Position numbers and translations under genes: made by a program. Shown one piece after another: positions 32,625 through 41,500 of a stretch of 64,000 nucleotides of DNA (positions within the stretch are counted from its first letter, which is position 1; every line of letters begins with the position of its first letter). The notes beneath the pieces were generated by a model, which had not been told where the DNA came from, did not search any database, and was given only the letters and a program-made list of their open reading frames with translations. The DNA comes from JACVRW01 sp963734365 (GTDB lineage: Bacteria; Actinomycetota; Thermoleophilia; Solirubrobacterales; Thermoleophilaceae): positions 162,889 through 226,888 of the forward strand of contig CAVTGV010000005.1 of assembly GCA_963734365.1 (NCBI GenBank), in the 5' to 3' direction.

Positions 32625-33837
32625 GGCATTCCGGATCGGCCTGCTCGGCCACGGGACTGTGGGCGGCGCCTTCGCCGCGCTGCTCGAGGAGCGCAGCGAG
32701 GCGATCGAGAGCGAGGTGGGCCTCCGCCCAGAGCTCTCGGGAGTGCTCACCCGCAGCCGCGGCGACTTCGACGATCTGCTCGAGCGCAGCGACCTGATCG
32801 TCGAGCTGATGGGCGGACTCGAGCCCGCGCGCGAGTACGTGCTGCGAGCGCTGGGCGCGGGCCGGCACGTGGTGTCGGCCAACAAGCAGCTGCTCTCTCA
32901 GCACGGCGAGGAGGTGTTCGAGGCCGCCCGCGCCGGTGGCGTGCAGCTGCGCTTCGAGGGGGCGGTGGCCGGCGTGGTGCCGGCCATCCGGGTGATGGCC
33001 GAGAGCCTTGCGGCGGCGCACATCGAACGGGTGCACGGCATCGTGAACGGCACCACCAACTACATCCTCACCGAGATGGCGCGCACCGGCGCGTCCTACG
33101 CCGACGCTCTCGCGGACGCACAGCGGCTGGGCTACGCGGAGGCCGATCCGACCGAGGACGTGACGGGCAAGGACGCCGCGGCCAAGATGGCGATCCTCGC
33201 CCGGCTGGCCTTCAACGCCGCGGTCAGGCTCGACCAGGTGAGCTACGAGGGGATCGAGCTGCTCACCGCGGACGACATCGCCTACGCGAAGGAGCTCGGG
33301 CTGTCGCTCAAGCTGATCGGCTCGGCCGCTCGGATCGACGGCGGCCTGGCCGTGCACGTCTATCCCGCCTTCCTCTACGCCGACCATCCGCTCGCGTCCG
33401 TCAACGGCGCGTTCAACGCGGTGACGATCGAGTCGCCGGCCATCACCGAGATCACCCTGAGCGGACCTGGTGCGGGCGGCATCCAGACCGCCAGCGCGGT
33501 ACTCGGCGACGTGGTCTCGGCGATGATCCCGCCGCCCTCGCTGCCCGCTCCCGCCCAGGACATCCCGGTGGTCACCGACACCGAGTTCTCCTTCTACCTC
33601 CATCTCGAGGTGGACGACCGGCCCGGGGTGCTCGCCCAGGTGGCCGAGGTGCTCGGGCTGCAGGGCGTGTCGATCAGGTCGGTGGTGCAGAAGGGGCTCG
33701 GGGCGGAGGCCCGCCTCGTGATGGTGATGCACCCGGTGCTCGAATCGAGATTCCGCGCGGCGGTGGAGCTGATCTCGCGACTGGACTTCGTGCGCGAGCC
33801 GCCGCGGGTGATCAGGGTCATCGAGGAGACGTTCTAG
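32617..33837 (+). CDS. hom: homoserine dehydrogenase
   Basis: A 406-residue enzyme reducing aspartate semialdehyde to homoserine. The NAD(P) fold begins FRIGLLGHGTVGGAFAALL; VVSANKQLLSQHG and HGIVNGTTNYILTEM are the substrate-domain signatures, with GYAEADPTEDVTGKDAAAKM holding catalytic aspartate and lysine. A C-terminal ACT domain (about 320-400, FYLHLEVDDRPGVLAQVAEV) is expected to allow threonine feedback. I start at ATG 32617, inside the end of lysA. The next gene begins directly after its stop. Confidence 0.95.
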   Translation: MPEAFRIGLLGHGTVGGAFAALLEERSEAIESEVGLRPELSGVLTRSRGDFDDLLERSDLIVELMGGLEPAREYVLRALGAGRHVVSANKQLLSQHGEEVFEAARAGGVQLRFEGAVAGVVPAIRVMAESLAAAHIERVHGIVNGTTNYILTEMARTGASYADALADAQRLGYAEADPTEDVTGKDAAAKMAILARLAFNAAVRLDQVSYEGIELLTADDIAYAKELGLSLKLIGSAARIDGGLAVHVYPAFLYADHPLASVNGAFNAVTIESPAITEITLSGPGAGGIQTASAVLGDVVSAMIPPPSLPAPAQDIPVVTDTEFSFYLHLEVDDRPGVLAQVAEVLGLQGVSIRSVVQKGLGAEARLVMVMHPVLESRFRAAVELISRLDFVREPPRVIRVIEETF

Positions 33838-34830
33838 ATGTCCCTCTGGCGCTACCGAGACCGCCTTCCGGTGGAGCCGCTGGTGACGATGGGGGAGGGC
33901 GACACACCGCTCGTGCGGGCGCCCCATCTGTCCGAGCGGACCGGCGCCGACGTGTGGCTCAAGCTCGAGGGCGCCAACCCCACGGGCTCCTTCAAGGACC
34001 GCGGCATGACCGTCGCGGTGAGCGCGGCCGTGGCCGAGGGCGCGGAGGCGGTGATCTGCGCGTCCACCGGCAATACCGCGGCGAGCGCCGCGGCCTACGC
34101 CGCGCGCGCCGGCCTGCGCGGGGCGGTGATCGTGCCTGAGGGCAAGATCGCCACCGGCAAGCTGGCTCAGGCCCTGATGCACGGCGCGCGAGTGATCGCG
34201 CTGCGCGGCAACTTCGACCAGGCCCTGGCGCTGGTGCGCCGGCTGGTGGACGAGCACCCGATCGCGCTCGTCAACTCGGTCAACGACTTTCGCATCGAGG
34301 GCCAGAAGACCGGCGCCTTCGAGGTCTGCGACGACCTGGGCGAGGCGCCGGACGTGATCGCGATCCCGGTGGGCAACGCGGGCAACGTGACCGCCTGGTG
34401 GAAGGGCTTTCAGGAATACGGCGCCGCTCCGCGGATGCACGGCTATCAGGCCGAGGGCGCCGCGCCGCTGGTGAGAGGCGCGCCTGTGGAGGAGCCCGAG
34501 ACCGTGGCCTCGGCGATCCGGATCGGCAACCCCGCGCGCTGGGAGGACGCGATGAGCGCGTTCACCTCCTCACGCGGGGAGGTGCGCACGGTGTCCGACG
34601 CGGAGATCCTCGAGGCCTACTCGGTGCTGGGCCGGCACGAGGGTGTGTTCTGCGAGCCGGCCTCGGCAGCATCGGTGGCCGGCCTGCTTCGCTATGGCGC
34701 GGAGGGCCGGGTGGTGTGCGTGCTCACCGGTCACGGGCTCAAGGATCCGCAGACGGCGATGAACAGCGCCACCTCGGTGGTGCCCTGTGAGCCCGACCTC
34801 CAAAGCGTGGAACGCGCGGTGCTCGGGTGA
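33838..34830 (+). CDS. thrC: threonine synthase
   Basis: A 330-residue PLP enzyme converting O-phosphohomoserine to threonine. VWLKLEGANPTGSFKDRGMTVAVSAA contains the PLP lysine in S-F-K-D-R-G-M, ICASTGNTAASAAAYAARAGL the phosphate loop region, and IPVGNAGNVTAWWKGF the glycine-rich cofactor loop. The length fits the short threonine synthase group. The ATG lies immediately after the hom stop and the stop overlaps the thrB start (GTGA), so the pathway enzymes are made in step. Confidence 0.95.
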   Translation: MSLWRYRDRLPVEPLVTMGEGDTPLVRAPHLSERTGADVWLKLEGANPTGSFKDRGMTVAVSAAVAEGAEAVICASTGNTAASAAAYAARAGLRGAVIVPEGKIATGKLAQALMHGARVIALRGNFDQALALVRRLVDEHPIALVNSVNDFRIEGQKTGAFEVCDDLGEAPDVIAIPVGNAGNVTAWWKGFQEYGAAPRMHGYQAEGAAPLVRGAPVEEPETVASAIRIGNPARWEDAMSAFTSSRGEVRTVSDAEILEAYSVLGRHEGVFCEPASAASVAGLLRYGAEGRVVCVLTGHGLKDPQTAMNSATSVVPCEPDLQSVERAVLG

Positions 34831-35681
34831 GGCGGCGCCGCCTCGTGCGGGTGCCCTCATCCTCGGCCAACCTGGGTCCCGGCTACGACGTGCTGGCGGC
34901 CGCCCTCTCGCCCTCGCTGGAGCTCGAGGTCGAGGAGACCGGGGAGTTCTCGGTGGAGTGCGATCTGCCCGGGGTTCCGCTCGACAGGGACAACCTGTGC
35001 GTGCGCGCCTTCGAGCTGCTGCACCCGGCGGACGGCCTGCGCTTTCGCATCAGCTCGGAGATACCACCGGCCGCCGGACTGGGCTCGAGCGCCGCCGCGA
35101 TCGTGGCCGGGCTGGCAGCCGCCGACCATCTCTACGAGCTCGATGCTCCGCTCTTCGAGCACGCCCGCGCGCTCGAGGGCCATCCGGACAACGTGGCGGC
35201 GGCGCTGTACGGCGGCTTCGTTGTGTGCGCCGGAGAGTCGGAGCCGGCCCGGCTCGAGCCCCCGCCGGAGCTCGAGGGGGTGGTGGCGATCCCCCCGCAC
35301 GAGGTGCCCACGAGCGAGGCCCGGGCCGCTCTGCCGGCCGTGGTGCCGCTGGCCGATGCCGTCTACAACGTCGGGCACGCCTCCCTGCTCGTGCTCGGCC
35401 TGGCCCGTGGCGACCTCTCGCTGATCGGCCGCGGACTCGCCGACGCTCTTCACCAGCCCCGCCGCCGCGCGCTCTACCCGGGCTCGATGGAGCTGGTGGA
35501 GCGAGCGGGTGAGCTGGGGGCGCTGGGGGCGTCGATCTCGGGGGCCGGGCCCACGGTCCTGTTCTGGTGTCAGTGGGAGCAGACGGGCGCCGTGATCGAG
35601 GGCGTGCGCAACGCCGCTCCGGACGCGGGGGTGCGACGCGTGACCTTCGCCGCCGGCGGCGCGGACGTGCGCGAGCTGTGA
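34827..35681 (+). CDS. thrB: homoserine kinase
   Basis: A 284-residue GHMP kinase from GTG 34827. VRVPSSSANLGPGYDVLAAAL is GHMP motif 1, EIPPAAGLGSSAAAIVAGLAA is the P-x-x-x-G-L-G-S-S-A ATP loop, and LGASISGAGPTVLFWC is motif 3. It phosphorylates homoserine with ATP for ThrC. Start overlaps the thrC stop and its stop overlaps the nudix gene start (GTGA). Confidence 0.95.
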   Translation: MRRRRLVRVPSSSANLGPGYDVLAAALSPSLELEVEETGEFSVECDLPGVPLDRDNLCVRAFELLHPADGLRFRISSEIPPAAGLGSSAAAIVAGLAAADHLYELDAPLFEHARALEGHPDNVAAALYGGFVVCAGESEPARLEPPPELEGVVAIPPHEVPTSEARAALPAVVPLADAVYNVGHASLLVLGLARGDLSLIGRGLADALHQPRRRALYPGSMELVERAGELGALGASISGAGPTVLFWCQWEQTGAVIEGVRNAAPDAGVRRVTFAAGGADVREL

Positions 35682-36058
35682 CGGGCCCGGTCGAGGCGGC
35701 GGGCGGTGTGGTGCTCGGCTCCCAGGGCCGGGTGGCGCTGGTGCACCGGCCGAAGTACGACGACTGGTCGCTGCCGAAGGGCAAGCTCGATCCGGGCGAG
35801 TCGTTCGAGCAGGCCGCCCTGCGCGAGGTGGAGGAGGAGACCGGCCTGCGGGCGCGGCTCGTGAGGGAGCTGCCGTCGGTGCAGTACCGCGACAACAAGG
35901 ACCGGCCCAAGGTCGTTCGCTACTGGCTCATGGAGGTCGAGCACGATCCGGGCTTCGCGCCCAACGACGAGGTGGACGAGCTGCGCTGGGTCCCGCCCGA
36001 TGAGGCCCTCCGCCTGCTCACCTACGATCGCGACCGCGACGTGCTGGGCGCGGTGTGA
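35678..36058 (+). CDS. Nudix hydrolase (MutT-like)
   Basis: A 126-residue Nudix protein from GTG 35678, overlapping the thrB stop. GKLDPGESFEQAALREVEEE then TGL is a complete Nudix box (G-x5-E-x7-R-E-U-x-E-E-x-G-U), preceded by AAGGVVLGSQGRVALVHRPK and WSLPKGKL as in the N-terminal half of mycobacterial MutT1. There is no attached phosphoglycerate-mutase domain. It probably hydrolyses a nucleoside diphosphate derivative such as oxidised dGTP or diadenosine polyphosphate. Coupling to threonine synthesis may be only a shared promoter. Confidence 0.9.
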   Translation: MTGPVEAAGGVVLGSQGRVALVHRPKYDDWSLPKGKLDPGESFEQAALREVEEETGLRARLVRELPSVQYRDNKDRPKVVRYWLMEVEHDPGFAPNDEVDELRWVPPDEALRLLTYDRDRDVLGAV

Positions 36059-36059
36059 C

Positions 36060-37487
36060 TCAGGCCGCGGCGAGCGCGGGCCGGCGGTCCGCCCACGGAT
36101 GCGCTGCCTCCAGCTGGGCGCCGAGCGACAGCAGCGTGGCCTCGTCGGCCGGGCGGCCGGCCAGCTGCACGCCCGCGGGCAGCCCGTCGTCGCCGTGGAC
36201 CAGCGGCAGCGAGAGCGCGGGCTGACCGGTGACGTTGAAGATCGCGGTGTACGGGGTGAACGCGCCGGAGCGGCGGAAGTCCTCCCAGGGCTCGTCGCTG
36301 CAGGTATCGATCTCGCCGATCCGGACCGGGCGCTGCGCCAGCGCGGGCGTCATCACCACGTCGTAGGTGTCCCATAGCGCAACGATCCCGCGCGAGTAGG
36401 CGTTGAGCTGAGTGCGGGCCAGGTAGTACTCGAGTGCGCTGCGCTCGCCGATCTCCTTCCAGATCGTCCAGGAGAGCGGCTCGAGCAGCTCTTCGCTGGG
36501 CTCGCGCCCGGTGACCATGCCGCCGAAGAACGCGCCCGCGGAGATCGGCGTGCTGAAGACCATCGTGAACACGCGCAGCACGTCCTCGCCGCTCCAGGGC
36601 GCGCTGGGGATCTCCTCGACGTCGTGGCCGAGGCCGGCGAGCGCCTCGGCGGCCACGGCGACCGCGTTGCCGCAGATCGGATCGAGCTCGGACTCGATCG
36701 GCGAGTCGCTGGTGATGCCGATGCGCAGGCGCCCGGGGTCGCGCGTGGCGGCCTCGGCGAAGGGCTCGCGTGGAGGCGGCGCCCAGGTGGCGTCACCGGT
36801 CTCGTAGCCGGCCAGCACGTCGAGCATCTGCGCGGTCTCGGCCACGGTGTGGGTGAGCACGCCGTCCTGGACGAGGAAGTCGTCGCCCTGCTCCGGTCCG
36901 CGCGAGATTCGCCCGCGCGCCGGCTTGAGCCCGACGAGTCCGCAGCAGGCCGCCGGAATGCGAATCGAGCCGCCGCCGTCGCTGCCGTGAGCCAGCGGCA
37001 CCATGCCGGCGGCCACGGCCGCCGCGGCCCCGCCGGACGAGCCGCCGGGAGTCCGCTCGCGGTCCCAGGGATTGCGCGCCGGCCCGAAGCGGCGCGGCTC
37101 GGTGACCGGCACGATCCCGAACTCGGGCAGGTTCGTCTTGCCCACGATCACGAAGCCCGCGTCGCGCAGCCGGCGCACCAGGTAGGCGTCGTGCTGGGGC
37201 ACGAAGTCGCCGAAGACGTCGGAGCCCATCGTGAACGGCATGCCCGCCACGGCCGCGGTGTCCTTGACGGCGATGGGCACGCCGGCGAAGGGGCGCTCGT
37301 CGCCGGCCTTCACCGCGTCGGCGCTGTCCCGGGCGCCCTCGGGGTCGACGTGGACGAAGGCGTTGAGCTCCGGCTGAAGAGCCTCGATCCGCTCGAGGCA
37401 GGCGTCGACGAGCTCGCGCGAGCTGATCTCCCCGCCGCGAACGAGGGCGGCCAGCTCGCCGGCGGGCTTGAACATGAGCTCGTTCAC
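36060..37487 (-). CDS. amidase (amidase signature family)
   Basis: A 475-residue amidase. FAGVPIAVKDTAAVAGMPFT contains the catalytic lysine, TPGGSSGGAAAAVAAGMVPL the cis-serine loop, and GSDGGGSIRIPAACCGLVGL the catalytic serine, forming the Ser-cisSer-Lys triad. GKTNLPEFG and LKPARGRIS are further family motifs. The family includes GatA, but no gatB or gatC is nearby, so it is more likely a stand-alone amide hydrolase. GTG 37487 is used; ATG 37475 is possible. Confidence 0.9.
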   Translation of the reverse strand: MNELMFKPAGELAALVRGGEISSRELVDACLERIEALQPELNAFVHVDPEGARDSADAVKAGDERPFAGVPIAVKDTAAVAGMPFTMGSDVFGDFVPQHDAYLVRRLRDAGFVIVGKTNLPEFGIVPVTEPRRFGPARNPWDRERTPGGSSGGAAAAVAAGMVPLAHGSDGGGSIRIPAACCGLVGLKPARGRISRGPEQGDDFLVQDGVLTHTVAETAQMLDVLAGYETGDATWAPPPREPFAEAATRDPGRLRIGITSDSPIESELDPICGNAVAVAAEALAGLGHDVEEIPSAPWSGEDVLRVFTMVFSTPISAGAFFGGMVTGREPSEELLEPLSWTIWKEIGERSALEYYLARTQLNAYSRGIVALWDTYDVVMTPALAQRPVRIGEIDTCSDEPWEDFRRSGAFTPYTAIFNVTGQPALSLPLVHGDDGLPAGVQLAGRPADEATLLSLGAQLEAAHPWADRRPALAAA

Positions 37488-37512
37488 GTGGCGGCGAGCC
37501 TAAGGGAAAGGC

Positions 37513-37583
37513 GGCTGGGGAGGGGGTTGGGTTCCTATGCATCAAATAGATGCATAGCGCCCCAAGCCCTCCCTTCCCCAGCC
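37513..37583. repeat. long nested inverted repeat (hairpin) between parA-like and amidase genes
   Basis: Inner arms CTATGCATC (37535-37543) and GATGCATAG (37549-37557) pair perfectly around AAATA. Outer arms GGCTGGGG (37513-37520) and CCCCAGCC (37576-37583) also pair, and most of the purine/pyrimidine tracts between (GGGGGTTGGG with CCCCAAGCCCTCCC) are complementary. The whole is a near-continuous stem of about 30 bp. It lies downstream of the ParA-like gene on its strand and could end its transcript. Its AT-rich core contrasts with the surroundings. Confidence 0.6.
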
Positions 37584-37640
37584 AATCGTGGGCGCTGAAA
37601 GCGCGCGGCGCCCGAGCGGAGCGCGAACAGCCGAGGGCCC

Positions 37641-38426
37641 TCAGGCCGGCGCCAGCAGCGCGTCCAGCCGCTCCCGTGGCTCCTCGAACCCGCCCAGGCG
37701 CTCCAGCAGCTCGCCGGACAGCGCCAGGTAGTCGGCGGCCAGGTCCGGGGCGTAGTCGAGGATGGACACGCCGCGCTCGGCCGATTCGGCGTAGCGCACG
37801 CTGCGCCGGATCACGGTTTCGAAGAGCTTCTCGCCGAAGCGCTCCCGAAGCTGGGTCTGGGCCTCGCGCGCGTGAACCAGCCTCATGTCGGCGATGTTGA
37901 GCACCACCCCGATCCAGTCGAGCTCGGGGTGCAGCGACTCCTTGGCGAGCTCCACCACCTCGAGGGCCTGCTCCACGCCCTGGAGCGAGAAGTACTCGGC
38001 TTCGCTCGAGATCAGAGCGTGGTCGGCCGCTACGAGCGCGTTGACGGTGAGCAGGCCGAGCGCGGGCGGGCAGTCCACCAGCACCAGGTCGTAGTCCTTG
38101 CGCACCTCGCGCAGGGCACGTTTGAGCGTCAGCTCGCGGCCCATCTTCCCGCTGAGCACGACCTCCGCCTCGGCGAGGCCCAGGTTGGCGGGCAGCACGC
38201 CGTCGTGGATCGCGTCCGCGGCCTTGGCATGGCCGGCCAGGACGTCGGCCACCGTGGGCGTTGCGTCGGCCGGTACGTCGTAGTAGTCGGACAGGTTGCC
38301 CTGCGGGTCCAGGTCGACCACCAGGACGTCGAGCTCGATGCGGCGCAGCACATCGGCGAGCGACCGCACGGTGGTCGTCTTGCCCGTGCCGCCCTTCTGC
38401 GAAAGAACAGTGATGGTTTGGCCCAC
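37641..38426 (-). CDS. ParA/Soj-family ATPase
   Basis: A 261-residue ParA-type ATPase from GTG 38426. ITVLSQKGGTGKTTTVRSLA is the deviant Walker A, VLVVDLDPQGNLSDYY the A' motif, and YDLVLVDCPPALGLLTVNAL the Walker B region. LNIADMRLVHAREAQTQLRE and FETVIRRSVRYAESAERGVS follow the Soj pattern. No ParB gene and no obvious parS site is seen, so this may be a second, orphan ParA for cargo or protein positioning rather than chromosome partition. Divergent from gltBD with 96 bases between starts. Confidence 0.88.
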   Translation of the reverse strand: MGQTITVLSQKGGTGKTTTVRSLADVLRRIELDVLVVDLDPQGNLSDYYDVPADATPTVADVLAGHAKAADAIHDGVLPANLGLAEAEVVLSGKMGRELTLKRALREVRKDYDLVLVDCPPALGLLTVNALVAADHALISSEAEYFSLQGVEQALEVVELAKESLHPELDWIGVVLNIADMRLVHAREAQTQLRERFGEKLFETVIRRSVRYAESAERGVSILDYAPDLAADYLALSGELLERLGGFEEPRERLDALLAPA

Positions 38427-38522
38427 GGGCTCGACCTTACCCAGTATCGTTTTTCGCCCCCGATCCCCCGTCGCGCGCCTAGTCGGAGAAGGCGCGGAAC
38501 CCACCCAGGAGGCTGAACACCC

Positions 38523-41500
38523 TTGCAGGCAGCGCGCGGCCTGTACGACCCGAGCTACGAGCACGACGCATGTGGCGTCGCGTTTGTCGCACGCCTGCGC
38601 GCGCCCGCTTCGCATGAGGTGCTCGAGCGCGCCCTGACGGCGCTCGAGCACCTCGAGCACCGCGGCGCGGAAGGGGCCGATCCCGACACCGGTGACGGGG
38701 CGGGCATCCTGCTCCAGCTGCCGGATGCGTTCCTGCGCGCCGAGGCCGAGGTCGAGCTGCCGCCGGAGGGCCGCTACGGCGTGGCCATGTGCTTTCTCCC
38801 GCGCGGCAATCCCGCCGAGGCCATGCGCCTGCTCGAGGAGAGCGTCGAGGCCGAGGGGCAGACGGTCCTCGGCTGGCGCGACGTGCCCGTCGCGGAGGGC
38901 GCCTGCGGCACCACTGCCCGCGAGTGTGCCCCGCGCATCGCGCAGCTGTTCGTCGGGGCCGCCGACGACATCGCCGACCAGGACGCTCTGGAACGCAAGC
39001 TGTACGTGATCCGCCGGGTGGCGGAGCGCGCCGCGCCTCCCGACCTCGCGATCGCCAGCTTCTCGTCGCGGACGGTCGTCTACAAGGGCATGCTCACCGC
39101 GCCCCAGCTGCCGCGCTACTTCCCGGACCTCCGCGACGAGCGCGCCACCAGCCGCCTGGCGCTCGTGCACCAGCGCTTCTCCACCAACACGTTCCCGAGC
39201 TGGGAGCTCGCCCACCCCTACCGGATGCTCGCCCACAACGGCGAGATCAACACGCTGCGCGGTAACCGCAACTGGATGCGGGCGCGCGAGCTGCACCTGT
39301 CGTCACCGGTGTTCGGGGACGACGTGGAGAAGATCAGGCCGCTGCTGCGCGACGACATCTCCGACTCCGCCTCCCTGGACGGCCTGCTCGAGCTCCTCGT
39401 GCTCGGTGGCCGTACGCCCGAGCACGCCATGTCGATGCTGATACCCGAGGCCTTCCGGGGGCGGCCCGAGCTGTCCGAGGACGTGCGTGACTTCTACGCC
39501 TACCACTCGTCGCTGGTCGAGCCCTGGGACGGCCCCGCCGCCGTGGCCTTCTCCGACGGCCGCATGATCGGCGCCACGCTCGACCGCAACGGCCTGCGCC
39601 CCGGGCGCTGGCTGACCACGAAGGACGGCTGGGTGGTGTTCGCCTCGGAGGCCGGCGTGCTCGACATCCCCGCCGGCGACGTCGAGGCCAAGGGGCGGCT
39701 GCTGCCGGGCAAGCTCTTCATGGTCGACCTCGAGCGCGAGCGCGTGGTGCCCGACGACGAGATCAAGCGTGAGCTCGCGGCCCGGCGCCCCTACGGCCAG
39801 TGGCTGGCCGACCGCGTGGTGCACATCGAGGACCTCCCCGAGAAGAGCCCGCGTGTGCCCCGCGTGGAGCCGCTGCGCGCCAAGCAGCTCGCCTTCGGCT
39901 GGACCGAGGAGGACCTGCGCGTGACGCTGGCGCCCATGGCGCGCGACGCCGCCGAGCCCACCGGCTCGATGGGCAACGACACCGCGCTGGCGGTCATGTC
40001 GGACATGCGCCCGCCGCTGTTCTCCTACTTCAAGCAGCTGTTCGCGCAGGTCACGAACCCGGCCATCGACCCGATCCGGGAGTCGATCGTGATGAGCCTC
40101 GAGGCCGTGATCGGCCCCGAGATCAACCTGCTCGGCGAAACCCCGGACCACTGCCACCAGCTCGTGATGTCGCAGCCGCTGCTGCTCAGCCCGCAGCTGG
40201 AGAAGCTCCGCCAGGTCGACCACACCGTGTTCGAGGCGCGCACCATCGACATGACCTGGCAGGTCTCGCAGGGTGCGATGGGGATGGAGAGCCGCCTCGC
40301 GGAGATCGGCGCGGAGGCGTCCGAGCTCGTGGCGCGCGGGGTCAACATCATCATCCTGTCCGACCGCAACCTGGGCCCGGAGCGCGCCGCGATGCCGTCG
40401 CTCCTCGCGGTGGGCGCCGTGCACCAGCACCTGGTCCGCGAGGGCACGCGCCTGAAGATCGGCCTCATCGTGGAGACCGGCCAGGCCAAGGAGATCCACC
40501 ACGTGGCCTGCCTGATCGGCTACGGCGCCTCGGCGGTCAACCCGTACCTGATGTTCGAGTCGCTCTACGCCCTTCACCGCGCGGGCCGCCTGCCCGAGGG
40601 GATGGAGCCCGACGAGGCCGTCCAGCGCACGATCAAGGCGGTGGGCAAGGGCCTCCTCAAGATCCTCTCGAAGATGGGGATCTCGACGATCCGCTCCTAC
40701 ACCGGCGCACAGATCTTCGAGGCGGTGGGGCTCGAGCAGGAGCTGGTGCAGCGCTACTTCACCGGCACGGCGTCGAGGGTCGGGCGGCGTGGGCGTGAAC
40801 GTGCTGGCCTGGGAGGCCATCGACCGTCACCGGCGCGCCTACCCGGCGGCCAGCTCCGAGCTGCTGCCGGCCGGCGGCGTGTACGCCTGGCGCCGCGACG
40901 GCGAGTACCACGGCTGGAACCCGGAGACCATCGCGACCCTCCAGCAGGCGTCGCGTACCGAGGGCGGGGCGGAGGCCTACGAGCGCTTCGCCACCTACGT
41001 GAACGAGGTGGCCGTGCCGCGCTCCTCGCTGCGCGGGCTGCTGCGCTTCCGCGAGGGCGGCGATCCGATCCCCCTGGACGAAGTCGAGCCGGCTCTCGAG
41101 ATCGTCCGGCGCTTCAAGTCCGGCGGCATGTCGCTCGGCGCGCTCTCGCCAGAGGCGCACGAGACGCTGGCCGCCGGCATGAACCGGCTCGGCGGCAAGT
41201 CGAACACCGGAGAGGGCGGCGAGGACCAGGAGCGCTTTTCCGACGAGCGCCGCTCCGCGATCAAGCAGGTGGCCTCCGGGCGCTTCGGCGTGACCGTGCA
41301 CTACCTCGTGAACGCCGACGAGATCCAGATCAAGGTGGCCCAGGGCGCCAAGCCGGGCGAGGGCGGCCAGCTGCCGGGGCACAAGGTCGACCGCTACATC
41401 GCGCGGCTGCGCCACTCCACGCAGGGCGTGGGCCTGATCTCGCCGCCGCCCCACCACGACATCTACTCGATCGAGGACCTCAAGCAGCTGATCTACGACC

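Noticed and set aside
37641..38426. Chromosome partition locus or replication origin
   Set aside because: Only a ParA-type gene is present; no parB, parS-like 16-mers, dnaA or gidB are seen.
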